From: CAYOZL01 sp964408435
Lineage (GTDB): Bacteria > Bdellovibrionota_C > UBA2361 > SZUA-149 > CAYOZL01
Direction: 5' to 3'
Assembly (NCBI GenBank): GCA_964408435.1
Contig: CAYOZL010000066.1
Location: 1 to 11,969 of the forward strand
Length of the DNA: 11,969 nt
Shown piece after piece: positions 1 through 5,880 of the stretch. Each line of letters opens with the position of its first letter. Within the stretch, counting starts at the first letter, position 1. The notes under the pieces are model-generated. The model was not told where the DNA came from. It did not search any database and saw only the letters and a list, made by a program, of their open reading frames with translations. The position numbers and the translations under genes were made by a program.

Positions 1-2
1 AA

Positions 3-602
3 ATGAGTTACCGCGGACCACGTGCAAAACTATCTAGAAAACTTGGTGTTCCATTAACACCTAAAGCTACTAGAGTAATGATTAGAAAACCTTATGCTCC
101 TGGACAGCATGGGCAAAGAAGAAGAAAAGCTGCTTCTGAATACGGAAAGCAACTTCTAGAAAAACAAAAACTAAAATTTCAATATAACGTATCTGAAAAG
201 CAATTAAGAAGATATTACAAAAAAGCTAAGGCTGCTAAAGGCAACCCGGCAGATAGAATTGTTCAATTTCTTGAAACTAGATTAGATAATATAGTTTTTA
301 GATCAGGACTTGCTCCAACAATTTATGCTGCAAGGCAATTAGTAGTTCATGGTCACATTAGAGTAAACGGTGCAAAAATTGATAAGCCAGCATACGTTGT
401 TACTCATAATGATATTGTTAGCATTAAAGAAAAAAGCAAAGAGCTTCCAATAATTCAAGAAGCTGTTGCTAATGCTACTGTGCCTGATTATCTAGATGTA
501 AATAAAGAAGCATTTAGCACACGTATTACAAGAATGCCTTTAAGAGAAGAAGTTCCTGTTATTTGCGACTTACAGTTAGTAATCGAATTATATAGTAGAT
601 AA
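3..602 (+). CDS. rpsD: 30S ribosomal protein S4
   Basis: S4 binds 16S rRNA early in small-subunit assembly and helps keep decoding accurate. The 199-residue product has the family layout: a basic N-terminal part (MSYRGPRAKLSRKLG, then the KPYAPGQHGQRR segment at about 29-41), a helical domain, and the S4 RNA-binding module around residues 90-150, with RLDNIVFRSGLA and ARQLVVHGHIRVNG. The only cysteine is near the C terminus (VICDL), so this is the form without an N-terminal zinc site. Length is close to the usual 200-208 residues, so the gene is complete. The window begins two bases before the ATG, so its ribosome site and any upstream partners are out of view. A strong terminator follows about 20 bases after the stop, so rpoA is not directly downstream as it is in the E. 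coli alpha operon. Identity is certain. Confidence 0.98.
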   Translation: MSYRGPRAKLSRKLGVPLTPKATRVMIRKPYAPGQHGQRRRKAASEYGKQLLEKQKLKFQYNVSEKQLRRYYKKAKAAKGNPADRIVQFLETRLDNIVFRSGLAPTIYAARQLVVHGHIRVNGAKIDKPAYVVTHNDIVSIKEKSKELPIIQEAVANATVPDYLDVNKEAFSTRITRMPLREEVPVICDLQLVIELYSR

Positions 603-623
603 TCTTATTGATTATTCTAATCT

Positions 624-651
624 AAATAGCCTCTTAAAGAGGCTATTTTTT
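624..651 (+). terminator. Intrinsic terminator of rpsD
   Basis: AAATAGCCTCT (624-634) pairs perfectly with AGAGGCTATTT (638-648) around a TAA loop, and a T-run extends through 651. This ends the rpsD transcript. On the other strand the hairpin is followed only by TTTAGATTAG, so it would stop the convergent gene at 688-1347 weakly if at all. Confidence 0.92.
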
Positions 652-687
652 GTCTTTCTTTTAGTTTTCTATATTTTCTCTAACGAA

Positions 688-1347
688 TTATTTATTCCAA
701 GCTTCTTCTACTATCTTCTCTGAATAAGAAACTTTTATATCTGCCTGACCAGCAACTAAGATATCAAAATCATTCTCACCAACTTGAAAAGCGCTAAAAA
801 TAGGATTACTACCGCTTTCAGTTTTTAATGGACTCGCTTCACCATTCTTAGGCTCTCTATGTCCTTTAAAATTCAAGATAGCACCATAACCTTCTTTGCC
901 AGGAGTGACTTTAAGTTCAAAAGGCATTGTACTAAAAATCTTACCTTTATTAGCTACTAATAAAGTGACTCTAGCGCTACCACTTAAATCAAATTCTGCT
1001 CCTGAGGTTCTTAATTCTTCTTTTGTTTTTCCTTGATCTTTATTAACTGCTGTTTTCCAAAATCTAGATTCACTCTTACCATTTAAAATTACAGAAATAG
1101 TGTCTATCCAAACTCTTTTTTCGCTTGAATTACTAATGACCCTACTAGGAGAATCAGTATTCTTAATACTTAATGTGATTTTCCTTAACTTTCCATTAAA
1201 ACTAACTGCCTTAACTTCTAATGGGCTTGATAAAGGTTTTTCTTGTTCTATATCAACACTCCATTCCTCTATAAGCTCTAAGTCGTTTTGAGCATAAGCA
1301 AAAGAACTAAGTAAAATTAAAAATAGGCTGAAAATATACTTAATCAT
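688..1347 (-). CDS. Hypothetical exported protein
   Basis: I do not recognise this 219-residue protein. It begins MIKYIFSLFLILLSSFAYA followed by QN, a clear Sec signal peptide with likely cleavage after the AYA motif near residue 19, so it is probably periplasmic or secreted; there is no lipobox cysteine. The mature part is polar, has no further membrane segment, and looks beta-rich in places (for example LRKITLSIKN and SARVTLLVANKGK). The frame stays open upstream to 1503, but that extension would bury the signal peptide and overlap the divergent gene at 1403, so the ATG at 1345-1347 was chosen. No good Shine-Dalgarno site precedes it (GAGAA lies about 12 bases upstream). It probably shares the 1348-1402 promoter region with the divergent neighbour. 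Function unknown. Confidence 0.75.
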   Translation of the reverse strand: MIKYIFSLFLILLSSFAYAQNDLELIEEWSVDIEQEKPLSSPLEVKAVSFNGKLRKITLSIKNTDSPSRVISNSSEKRVWIDTISVILNGKSESRFWKTAVNKDQGKTKEELRTSGAEFDLSGSARVTLLVANKGKIFSTMPFELKVTPGKEGYGAILNFKGHREPKNGEASPLKTESGSNPIFSAFQVGENDFDILVAGQADIKVSYSEKIVEEAWNK

Positions 1348-1353
1348 AGGTAA

Positions 1354-1384
1354 TTTGTTCTCGTAAAAGCATATACTATATACT
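1354..1384. promoter_or_regulatory. Divergent promoter candidate
   Basis: The 55-bp gap between two divergent start codons holds TATACTATATACT (1372-1384). Read rightward it gives two -10-like TATACT boxes seven bases apart; the second has TTGTTC (1355-1360) 18 bases upstream. Read leftward, TATAGT (1375-1380) is a 5/6 match to the -10 consensus. Overlapping opposite boxes would make the two genes compete for polymerase. Predicted by eye only. Confidence 0.4.
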
Positions 1385-1402
1385 AAAATCGCTTTAAACA
1401 TA

Positions 1403-1684
1403 ATGAAAAAAAGAGGAAGACACCAAAGTAGCTGTAAAGATGGAAAAAATACTATTAAGTATTTAGAATCACTAAGTGGAGTTTCTGCGGTAATAATTGG
1501 CATGTCTTTGGGTGGTAAATCTATTGGGAAAAATAATTCTGCAGGGTACTTAAAGCTTCAAAGAGAAGAAGAAACAGGCTTTAAGGCATTACTTCAAACA
1601 TCTAAAGGAGTGCAGGAAATATTTATAAAAATTGAAAAAGGTTTTAAAGAAGCTATAAAAAAAGAAATAAAATCAAAATTCTAA
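1403..1684 (+). CDS. Small basic protein, DUF2103-like (tentative)
   Basis: A 93-residue cytoplasmic protein without signal peptide or membrane segment. It starts MKKRGRHQSS with one cysteine at position 11, has a glycine-rich turn (GMSLGGKSIGKN, about 33-44), then the stretch TGFKALLQTSKGVQEIFI at 58-75, and ends in a lysine-rich helix (GFKEAIKKEIKSKF). From memory the GRH start and the 'G-K-hydrophobic...GVQE-F' block resemble small DUF2103-type proteins, annotated as predicted metal-binding; this is a resemblance, not a proven match. The start codon lies 55 bases from the divergent gene and has no clear Shine-Dalgarno site. Its stop codon sits inside the T-tract of the terminator proposed for the convergent pilin gene. 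The encoded product is coherent enough to call a real gene; the role is unknown. Confidence 0.7.
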   Translation: MKKRGRHQSSCKDGKNTIKYLESLSGVSAVIIGMSLGGKSIGKNNSAGYLKLQREEETGFKALLQTSKGVQEIFIKIEKGFKEAIKKEIKSKF

Positions 1685-1712
1685 AAAAATGAACCTACAA
1701 AAAGAAGTAGGT
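1683..1712 (-). terminator. Probable pilin gene terminator
   Basis: On the minus strand, ACCTAC (1707-1712) and GTAGGT (1693-1698) form a 6-bp stem around an 8-base loop, followed by a run of seven T (1683-1689). It begins 12 bases after the pilin stop codon. The stem is short, so strength is uncertain; in the other direction there is no T-run. Confidence 0.5.
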
Positions 1713-1724
1713 AAAAATAAAAAA

Positions 1725-2117
1725 CTAAGTGCCGCAGGGACCTGTCTTCAAAGAAACTATCAATCCCGGAATACCAGTGAACACATCTTTTACATTTCCT
1801 TTTTCATGACAAGTAACTGCTAGGTAGCTAGTATCTGAACTTCCCGTAACATTTAACTGCACTCCATCAGTAAGATTAGTACTAGTTAAAGTGCTTTCAC
1901 AAGTTGCACTATTACAAGTTGGGTACTCTCCATTATCTTGAACATATGTCTCTAAGTTCGTCATAGCATTTCTAAGATCTGATTTTGTTGTACTGGCATA
2001 TGCCTGCTTCTTATAAACTCCATACTGATTGATTGAAATAGCTGATAATACCCCTATAAAAGAGACAACAACTAAGAGTTCAATTAAAGTAAATCCAGAT
2101 TCTGATTGAATATGCAT
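1725..2117 (-). CDS. Type IV pilin-like protein (prepilin)
   Basis: A 130-residue prepilin. A short leader ends in glycine (MHIQSESG), prepilin peptidase would cut after Gly8, and the mature protein would start FTLIELLVVVSFIGVLSAI, the hydrophobic N-terminal helix that anchors the subunit and packs the fibre. Glu13 is the conserved Glu5 of mature pilins. After the helix comes a small head domain with four cysteines (68, 73, 103, 128), likely two disulfides: a tight C-x4-C loop and a long-range link to the C terminus. Size and architecture fit a major pilin or pseudopilin; which one cannot be told, since no pil or gsp assembly genes are in the window. It is a single-gene unit with its own candidate terminator and a possible sigma-54-type promoter upstream. 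No clear Shine-Dalgarno site precedes the ATG. Confidence 0.9.
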   Translation of the reverse strand: MHIQSESGFTLIELLVVVSFIGVLSAISINQYGVYKKQAYASTTKSDLRNAMTNLETYVQDNGEYPTCNSATCESTLTSTNLTDGVQLNVTGSSDTSYLAVTCHEKGNVKDVFTGIPGLIVSLKTGPCGT

Positions 2118-2172
2118 AATAGTAATTTCGACATAATTAGATAAAACTTGAGTGTAATAGCTAGTTTATCTT

Positions 2173-2188
2173 AACGATTTATCTGCCA
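2173..2188 (-). promoter_or_regulatory. Possible sigma-54 promoter of pilin gene
   Basis: On the minus strand, TGGCAG-ATAAA-TCGTT matches the -24/-12 consensus TGGCAC-N5-TTGCW at about 8 of 11 positions, but the usually invariant GC of the -12 element is GT. It lies 56 bases before the pilin start codon, giving a leader of about 45 bases. Pilin genes in several proteobacteria are RpoN-dependent, which makes it plausible. No convincing sigma-70 promoter was seen here. Confidence 0.3.
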
Positions 2189-2285
2189 TTTGTAAAAAGA
2201 ACTTAAAAAACAGTTGCTTATCATAAAAATAGTTCTTTTTTTTTAAAGCAGAATAACGAATAACACGATAAATAGTACACAGCAT

Positions 2286-2675
2286 ATGAATTATATAGCA
2301 TATAAATTATTAATAATAGGTCATAATAACGAAAGCTTTAGCTTTGAAGCTCAGCCTACTAGCATAAACAGAGTGGATACTTGTGAAGGCGTAAGTTCTA
2401 GAATTTATAGAGCAGTGGATCTTGCTGGAGTTTCAAAAACAACAATAGTCTTCGATAGTGAATTTCTTACTGGGATAGATAATGAGAAAGACTACTATTT
2501 TATTTCTAGCACAACAGAAGACTTCGACCTCAGTTCTGAAAAAACAAAATTAAGTAGGAACAGTGATAATGAATTATACTTAGAAATAGATTTTGCTGAT
2601 AATATTGAGACTTTTTTCAGACTAATAGAATCTAGAACTGTTCTTCCAAATTGCTTTACAATAATGGATAATTGA
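2286..2675 (+). CDS. Hypothetical protein upstream of glycosyltransferase
   Basis: A 129-residue soluble protein I do not recognise. It has no signal peptide or membrane helix, is acidic, and alternates predicted beta strands with polar turns (KTTIVFDSEF, DYYFISSTTEDF, NELYLEIDFADN). There are two cysteines (33 and 122). The stop is only three bases before the glycosyltransferase start (TGA TAA ATG region), so the two are almost certainly co-transcribed and probably translationally coupled, suggesting a shared pathway such as surface polysaccharide synthesis. No Shine-Dalgarno site precedes the ATG at 2286, so the precise start is uncertain. An upstream segment contains an AAAAAGAAC/GTTCTTTTT inverted repeat (2194-2240) ending in a T-run. 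Confidence 0.7.
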   Translation: MNYIAYKLLIIGHNNESFSFEAQPTSINRVDTCEGVSSRIYRAVDLAGVSKTTIVFDSEFLTGIDNEKDYYFISSTTEDFDLSSEKTKLSRNSDNELYLEIDFADNIETFFRLIESRTVLPNCFTIMDN

Positions 2676-2678
2676 TAA

Positions 2679-3842
2679 ATGAATTTACTAGCTTCTATAA
2701 GTCTTTTCGGTATATTTTACTCATATCTGGGGTATTTTTTAATTTTATATTGCCTACGATTTTTAAAAATATCAAAATTTAAAAGTAGTAGAACACAAAC
2801 AAAAGATATAGATACTATTAGTATAATAATCCCTGTCCGAAACGAGCAAAAAGTAATTAATAAAAAGATAAAAGATACTCTTGCCCTTCAGTGGAAAGGC
2901 AAATCAGTACAAAGCTTACTTAAAGAAGGCAAAGTTGAACTAATAATCACAAGTGATGGAAGCGATGACGACACTGATAATATTGTAAGAAAGTATTTAC
3001 CTTTTGATGTTACCCTGATCACTTCTAAGGAAAGAAAAGGGAAAGGAGTTGCTCAAGAAAAAGCTATGAATATCTCTAAAGGCGATATTATTATTTTTAC
3101 TGACGCAAAAATAAATTTACCCTTAGATGCATTAGATAAGTTTGAAGAGCACTTTAAAAATCCAAACATCGGACTAGTTAGTAGCGTAGATAAAATTGAA
3201 GATACAGGAGGTGAAAGCCTTTACATCAGATATGAAATGATGCTCAGAGAACTGGAAGCCTCATTTTACAGTTTAATTGGAGTCAGTGGCTCATGCTTTG
3301 CGGCGAGGAAAGAGATTGCACAAAATATAGCAACCGATGTTCCTAATGATTTTAGCTTGCTTTTAAAAGGAATTGAACAAGGATACAAAGGAGAGCACGC
3401 TGAAGATATCATTGTAACATATCAATCAGTTAAAACTGAGAAAGAGGAATTCGATAGAAAAGTAAGAACTGTCATTGGAGGAATCAGTACTTTCTTTGCA
3501 AAAACTGAGTTTTTAAATTTTAAGAAATACAGTATTTTTTCTTGGATGCTTTTGAGTCATAAGCTAAGTAGATGGCTAGTTCCGTTTTGGGCAATAATAC
3601 TATTAATTCTGACTGTTGTGCTAGCTTTAAAAAGCGTCTTTTGGCTATTCATTTTAATTTCAATTTCAATATTTTTATTTTTTACTTATCTCTCTTGGAA
3701 AGACAGTAATCAAGATAGTCACATAATTCATAAAGCTACCTTGTTTTTAATTTTAACAAACGTTTCAATAATAGTTGCTTGGATTAAGTACTTTTCTGGG
3801 GAAAGAGCAATTATCTGGGATCCCTCTAATAAGGGAACATAA
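2679..3842 (+). CDS. Membrane-bound GT2-family glycosyltransferase
   Basis: A 387-residue GT-A fold glycosyltransferase of family 2, which transfers sugar from a nucleotide sugar at the inner membrane. Layout: an N-terminal membrane helix (about 5-28), the first strand of the fold (ISIIIPVRNE, 47-56), the nucleotide-binding acidic loop SDGSDDDTD (92-100), the DxD-position motif FTDAK (140-144), the acceptor-side block ASFYSLIGVSGSCFAARKE (194-212), a likely catalytic acid at D224 (VPNDF), and KVRT at 261-264 at the place of the usual Q/RxxRW motif. Two to three C-terminal membrane helices follow (about 300-318, 320-337, 353-370). This topology resembles enzymes for exopolysaccharides or lipid-linked glycans. 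The sugar is unknown. It is second in a two-gene unit and converges on rpsI with a 15-bp gap and no evident terminator. Confidence 0.93.
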   Translation: MNLLASISLFGIFYSYLGYFLILYCLRFLKISKFKSSRTQTKDIDTISIIIPVRNEQKVINKKIKDTLALQWKGKSVQSLLKEGKVELIITSDGSDDDTDNIVRKYLPFDVTLITSKERKGKGVAQEKAMNISKGDIIIFTDAKINLPLDALDKFEEHFKNPNIGLVSSVDKIEDTGGESLYIRYEMMLRELEASFYSLIGVSGSCFAARKEIAQNIATDVPNDFSLLLKGIEQGYKGEHAEDIIVTYQSVKTEKEEFDRKVRTVIGGISTFFAKTEFLNFKKYSIFSWMLLSHKLSRWLVPFWAIILLILTVVLALKSVFWLFILISISIFLFFTYLSWKDSNQDSHIIHKATLFLILTNVSIIVAWIKYFSGERAIIWDPSNKGT

Positions 3843-3857
3843 ATACTTCTATACTCG

Positions 3858-4259
3858 TTACCTTTTAGAGAACTGAGTACTTTTTCTAGCTTTATGTCTA
3901 CCAGGTTTCTTTCTTTCTACTTCTCTAGGGTCTCTAGTAAGCAAATCGTTAGACTTTAAAGTTTTTCTTAGCTCTGGATCATTTTTTTCTAAAGCTCTAG
4001 CAATACCTAATTTTAAAGCATCTGCTTGGCCATTTAATCCACCGCCTCTAACTCTAACAAATACGTTAAATTTTTCTTTTAACTCTGTAACCACTAATGG
4101 CTTAAGAACAGCTCTTTGCTGTGATGGTAAAGGAAAATATTCTTTTAAAGATTTCTTATTAATTACAATAGTAGGTTCTTCCTTTGCTGGTGTTAAATAC
4201 ACTCTGGCAGTTGAACTTTTTCTTCTACCAATAGCCTGTATTGCTTTTTTTAAAGACAT
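3858..4259 (-). CDS. rpsI: 30S ribosomal protein S9
   Basis: S9 sits in the head of the small subunit, and its C-terminal tail reaches the P-site tRNA. The 133-residue product (E. coli 130) shows the family signatures: AIGRRKSSTARVYL near the start, VRGGGLNGQADALKLGIARAL around 69-89, and a basic tail with PGRHKARKSTQFSKR. The terminal lysine-arginine of that tail is the part that touches tRNA. It is the second gene of the usual L13-S9 pair. Its ATG overlaps the L13 stop codon by one base (TAATG), and an AGGAG lies seven bases upstream inside rplM, so the two are translationally coupled and made in equal amounts. No terminator was found in the 15-bp gap before the convergent glycosyltransferase gene; transcription may run into its 3' end. 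Confidence 0.98.
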   Translation of the reverse strand: MSLKKAIQAIGRRKSSTARVYLTPAKEEPTIVINKKSLKEYFPLPSQQRAVLKPLVVTELKEKFNVFVRVRGGGLNGQADALKLGIARALEKNDPELRKTLKSNDLLTRDPREVERKKPGRHKARKSTQFSKR

Positions 4260-4687
4260 TAACTAACTCCTAATTTTTGAGCTTGATGTGGGTGCTCTGT
4301 GCCACAATATACTTTTAACTTCTTAAATTGTTGTAAACCTAAATTACCTTTTGGCATCATGTTTTTAACAGCTCTAAGTAAAATTTGTTCAGGCTTATCT
4401 CTGTATAAATCAGCAGGAGTATCTTGTTTAATTCCACCTACATAATTTGTGTGTCTGTAATAAATCTTGTCTTCTGTTTTATTACCAGAAAATTTAATTT
4501 TCTCAGCATTAATAACTACAACAAAATCACCACAATCGTTATGTGGTGTGTAGTCTGGCTTGTTCTTGCCTCTTAGTATCGTAGAAATATTTGTAGCTAA
4601 TCTACCTACAATTTTATCTTCAGCATCTATTTGAACCCATTTTCTGTTTGCTAGTGCTTTTTCTTTTGTCAAAAATTCTGTTTTCAT
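4259..4687 (-). CDS. rplM: 50S ribosomal protein L13
   Basis: L13 binds 23S rRNA early in large-subunit assembly. From the ATG at 4685-4687 the product is 142 residues, exactly the E. coli length, beginning MKTEFLTKEKALANRKWVQI. Family features include DKIVGRLAT near residue 24, LRGKNKPDYTPHNDCGDFVVV, the YYRHTNYVGGIK segment, and the MMPKGNLG motif followed by LKVY and EHPHQAQ near the end. An in-frame TTG five codons upstream would give a five-residue extension that family members lack, so it was not used. No clear Shine-Dalgarno site precedes this start. It is first gene of the operon with rpsI; the 177-bp gap upstream holds its likely promoter. Confidence 0.98.
   Translation of the reverse strand: MKTEFLTKEKALANRKWVQIDAEDKIVGRLATNISTILRGKNKPDYTPHNDCGDFVVVINAEKIKFSGNKTEDKIYYRHTNYVGGIKQDTPADLYRDKPEQILLRAVKNMMPKGNLGLQQFKKLKVYCGTEHPHQAQKLGVS
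4267..4271 (-). promoter_or_regulatory. Shine-Dalgarno site of rpsI
   Basis: AGGAG on the minus strand, seven bases before the rpsI ATG and inside the last codons of rplM. It is one of only two strong sites in the window; both serve a downstream gene that overlaps its predecessor. Confidence 0.8.
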
Positions 4688-4769
4688 ATTTTTTATCAAC
4701 AACTTAAATGTTAACTAATTTTTTAAATACCTTAATATAACAATATTAAATCTATTTAGAGCGCGAGAG

Positions 4770-4795
4770 ATTATCATACATAGAAGCTAGGTCAA
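4770..4795 (-). promoter_or_regulatory. Probable rplM-rpsI promoter
   Basis: On the minus strand TTGACC (4790-4795) is a 5/6 match to the -35 box. Downstream lie overlapping -10 candidates TATGAT (4773-4778) and GATAAT (4770-4775), at spacings of 11 and 14 bases, shorter than ideal. The stretch after them, CTCTCGCGCTC, is strikingly GC-rich for this genome and looks like the GC-rich discriminator of growth-rate-controlled ribosomal promoters. The leader would be about 75 bases. Prediction by eye. Confidence 0.4.
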
Positions 4796-4864
4796 CAAAA
4801 GCCAGAGAAATGACTAAAGAAATAAAAGGCCCTTAAATTAAGTACTAAATTTATGCTGGATTCG

Positions 4865-5206
4865 CTATTTTCTATCTACTATACTCAACTGAGAAGCTAG
4901 CTCTTGAGTGCGACTATCTCTAGCAAGTAAGTAAGAAATATTAGCTGTAAGCTCATTTAAGGCAACAGAACAGTAGACTAACTTCTTACTATCCTCAAGA
5001 CTCTCTAAAAATATGCTTTCACAGGAATAAAAATCACCTAAGCATTCAGTAAAATGAAAATTATCTTCCTCTTTTACTAATTCAACTAACTTACTTAAAA
5101 CTATCCACGAAGACTTTAAGGAGGCAAAATTTTGTTCAAAAACTTCACTTGCTAACTTTGGAGTCTTTTCAGATTCGTATAATTCTCTTATTTGCTCTAT
5201 TTTCAT
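4865..5206 (-). CDS. Small helical hypothetical protein
   Basis: A 113-residue protein I do not recognise. It has no signal peptide or membrane segment and reads as almost wholly alpha-helical (MKIEQIRELYESEK..., LASEVFEQNFASLK, ANISYLLARDSRTQELASQL). Three cysteines (about 55, 62, 79) sit in the middle, two of them in ECLGDFYSCES. It ends SIVDRK. There is no Shine-Dalgarno site, but a promoter-like TTGTTT-N17-TATACT lies upstream, with the -10 inside the right arm of a long inverted repeat (5230-5278), so an operator there is possible. Neighbours give no functional clue: the rplM-rpsI operon is downstream on the same strand, 177 bp away. It could be a small regulator or chaperone-like helical bundle; that is speculation. 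Confidence 0.65.
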   Translation of the reverse strand: MKIEQIRELYESEKTPKLASEVFEQNFASLKSSWIVLSKLVELVKEEDNFHFTECLGDFYSCESIFLESLEDSKKLVYCSVALNELTANISYLLARDSRTQELASQLSIVDRK

Positions 5207-5229
5207 CTTGTTTTGCTAAATTAATATAA

Positions 5230-5278
5230 ATATACTAGTCGTGATTTAGTTTTACGTTTTAAATCTCGACTAGTATAT
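5230..5278. repeat. Inverted repeat / long hairpin 1
   Basis: ATATACTAGTCG (5230-5241) is the exact reverse complement of CGACTAGTATAT (5267-5278). After one T-T mismatch the pairing continues with GATTTA (5243-5248) and TAAATC (5260-5265), leaving a loop of about 11 bases. That gives 18 pairs with one mismatch in a 49-base hairpin. It is not followed by a T-run on either strand, so it is not a standard terminator. It lies 23 bases before the start codon of the gene at 4865-5206. Confidence 0.85.
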
Positions 5279-5300
5279 AGCCGAGCGTAGCGGGAAACAA
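5272..5300 (-). promoter_or_regulatory. Candidate promoter of the 4865-5206 gene
   Basis: On the minus strand TTGTTT (5295-5300) is followed, after 17 bases, by TATACT (5272-5277), a 5/6 match to the -10 box that lies inside the right arm of hairpin 1. The leader would be about 59 bases. An identical TTGTTT-N17-TATACT arrangement exists on the plus strand at 5208-5236, facing it. Confidence 0.4.
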
Positions 5301-5301
5301 G

Positions 5302-5378
5302 ATATAGTTGACTTAGATTGATTTTTAATAAAATTAGGCGAAGCTTGTTAATTGAAAATTAAACTAAGTCAACTATAT
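5302..5378. repeat. Inverted repeat / long hairpin 2
   Basis: ATATAGTTGACTTAG (5302-5316) is the exact reverse complement of CTAAGTCAACTATAT (5364-5378). After an A-A mismatch, pairing continues inward from TTGATTTTTAAT (5318-5329) to ATTGAAAATTAA (5351-5362), with two G-T pairs, giving about 27 pairs. Outside it, AGCGTAG (5284-5290) and CTACGCT (5384-5390) are a further 7-bp inverted pair, so the whole element may span 5284-5390. The loop contains TTAGGCGAAGC. It begins 5 bases past the stop codon of the gene at 5395-5880 if counted from the outer arm. There is no T-run as in a normal terminator. Confidence 0.85.
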
Positions 5379-5394
5379 AACTTCTACGCTTTAA

Positions 5395-5880
5395 TTATTT
5401 ACAATTAATATTAACATTAATAATCTTACACTTTGATCCATTCTGAGAACCAAAAACTATACTTTTATTTTTCTCAAACCACATCTTAGTACTGATCAAG
5501 TTTGTTTGTGAGTTTTCCTGAGAATCACTCTCAGAATGCTCTACCCACTCTAGCATTGCTTGAACTTTATTTGAAGTGAGATTAGTCGGCATAAAAATAA
5601 CGCTATATTTATCATCATAGAATTTAAAATCTATTTTCTTTCCTGCTTCTATCTTGCTTTTTTCTTTATTCAAAAGCTTAAAAGAATTAAAGGGTAGATG
5701 CTTTAATTGATTAAAAATCTCTTCACTAAATGAATCTTGTTGGGTGGTTTCCTTACTCCCTTTAATAAAAGATACTTCTAAATCACAAATTGAATTAGAG
5801 GCAGTCCCAACTGAAGTTTGCGCAAAAGCAAATTGCGTAAAAAATAAAATTAAAGGAAATAAAACTAATCTGATACCCAT
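5395..5880 (-). CDS. Exported protein of the sigma/anti-sigma operon
   Basis: A 161-residue protein starting MGIRLVLFPLILFFTQFAFA then Q, a clear Sec signal peptide with cleavage near residue 20, so the mature product of about 141 residues is periplasmic or secreted. Three cysteines remain (32, 151, 160), so one disulfide is possible. The sequence LKHLPFNSFKLLNKEKSKI (59-77), followed by an FKFYDDKYSVIF strand pattern and a final FEKNKSIVFGSQ turn, recalls small beta-rich exported proteins that I associate with ECF sigma operons in delta-proteobacteria; this is a resemblance only. Its ATG lies inside the anti-sigma gene with a 16-base overlap, so the two are translationally coupled. That context suggests a sensor, modulator or target of the sigma system. 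Two long hairpins lie just downstream. Confidence 0.8.
   Translation of the reverse strand: MGIRLVLFPLILFFTQFAFAQTSVGTASNSICDLEVSFIKGSKETTQQDSFSEEIFNQLKHLPFNSFKLLNKEKSKIEAGKKIDFKFYDDKYSVIFMPTNLTSNKVQAMLEWVEHSESDSQENSQTNLISTKMWFEKNKSIVFGSQNGSKCKIINVNINCK

Noticed and set aside
1100..1291. 63-codon plus-strand reading frame
   Set aside because: Lies wholly inside the minus-strand exported protein gene and encodes a low-complexity Ser/Leu product; antisense shadow.
1348..1503. N-terminal extension of the exported protein at 688-1347 by 52 residues
   Set aside because: It would place a signal peptide in the middle of the protein and overlap the divergent gene; the internal ATG gives a classic signal peptide start.
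3814..3838. TCCCT/AGGGA inverted repeat near the end of the glycosyltransferase gene as a terminator for rpsI or the glycosyltransferase
   Set aside because: Only five base pairs and no T-run on either side.
4688..4702. TTG start giving rplM five extra residues
   Set aside because: The ATG at 4687 gives the standard L13 N terminus and exact 142-residue length.
5302..5390. Hairpin 2 as an ordinary intrinsic terminator of the sigma operon
   Set aside because: Stem is far too long and the loop is about 20 bases, and no T-run follows it on the minus strand; transcription might still pause there.
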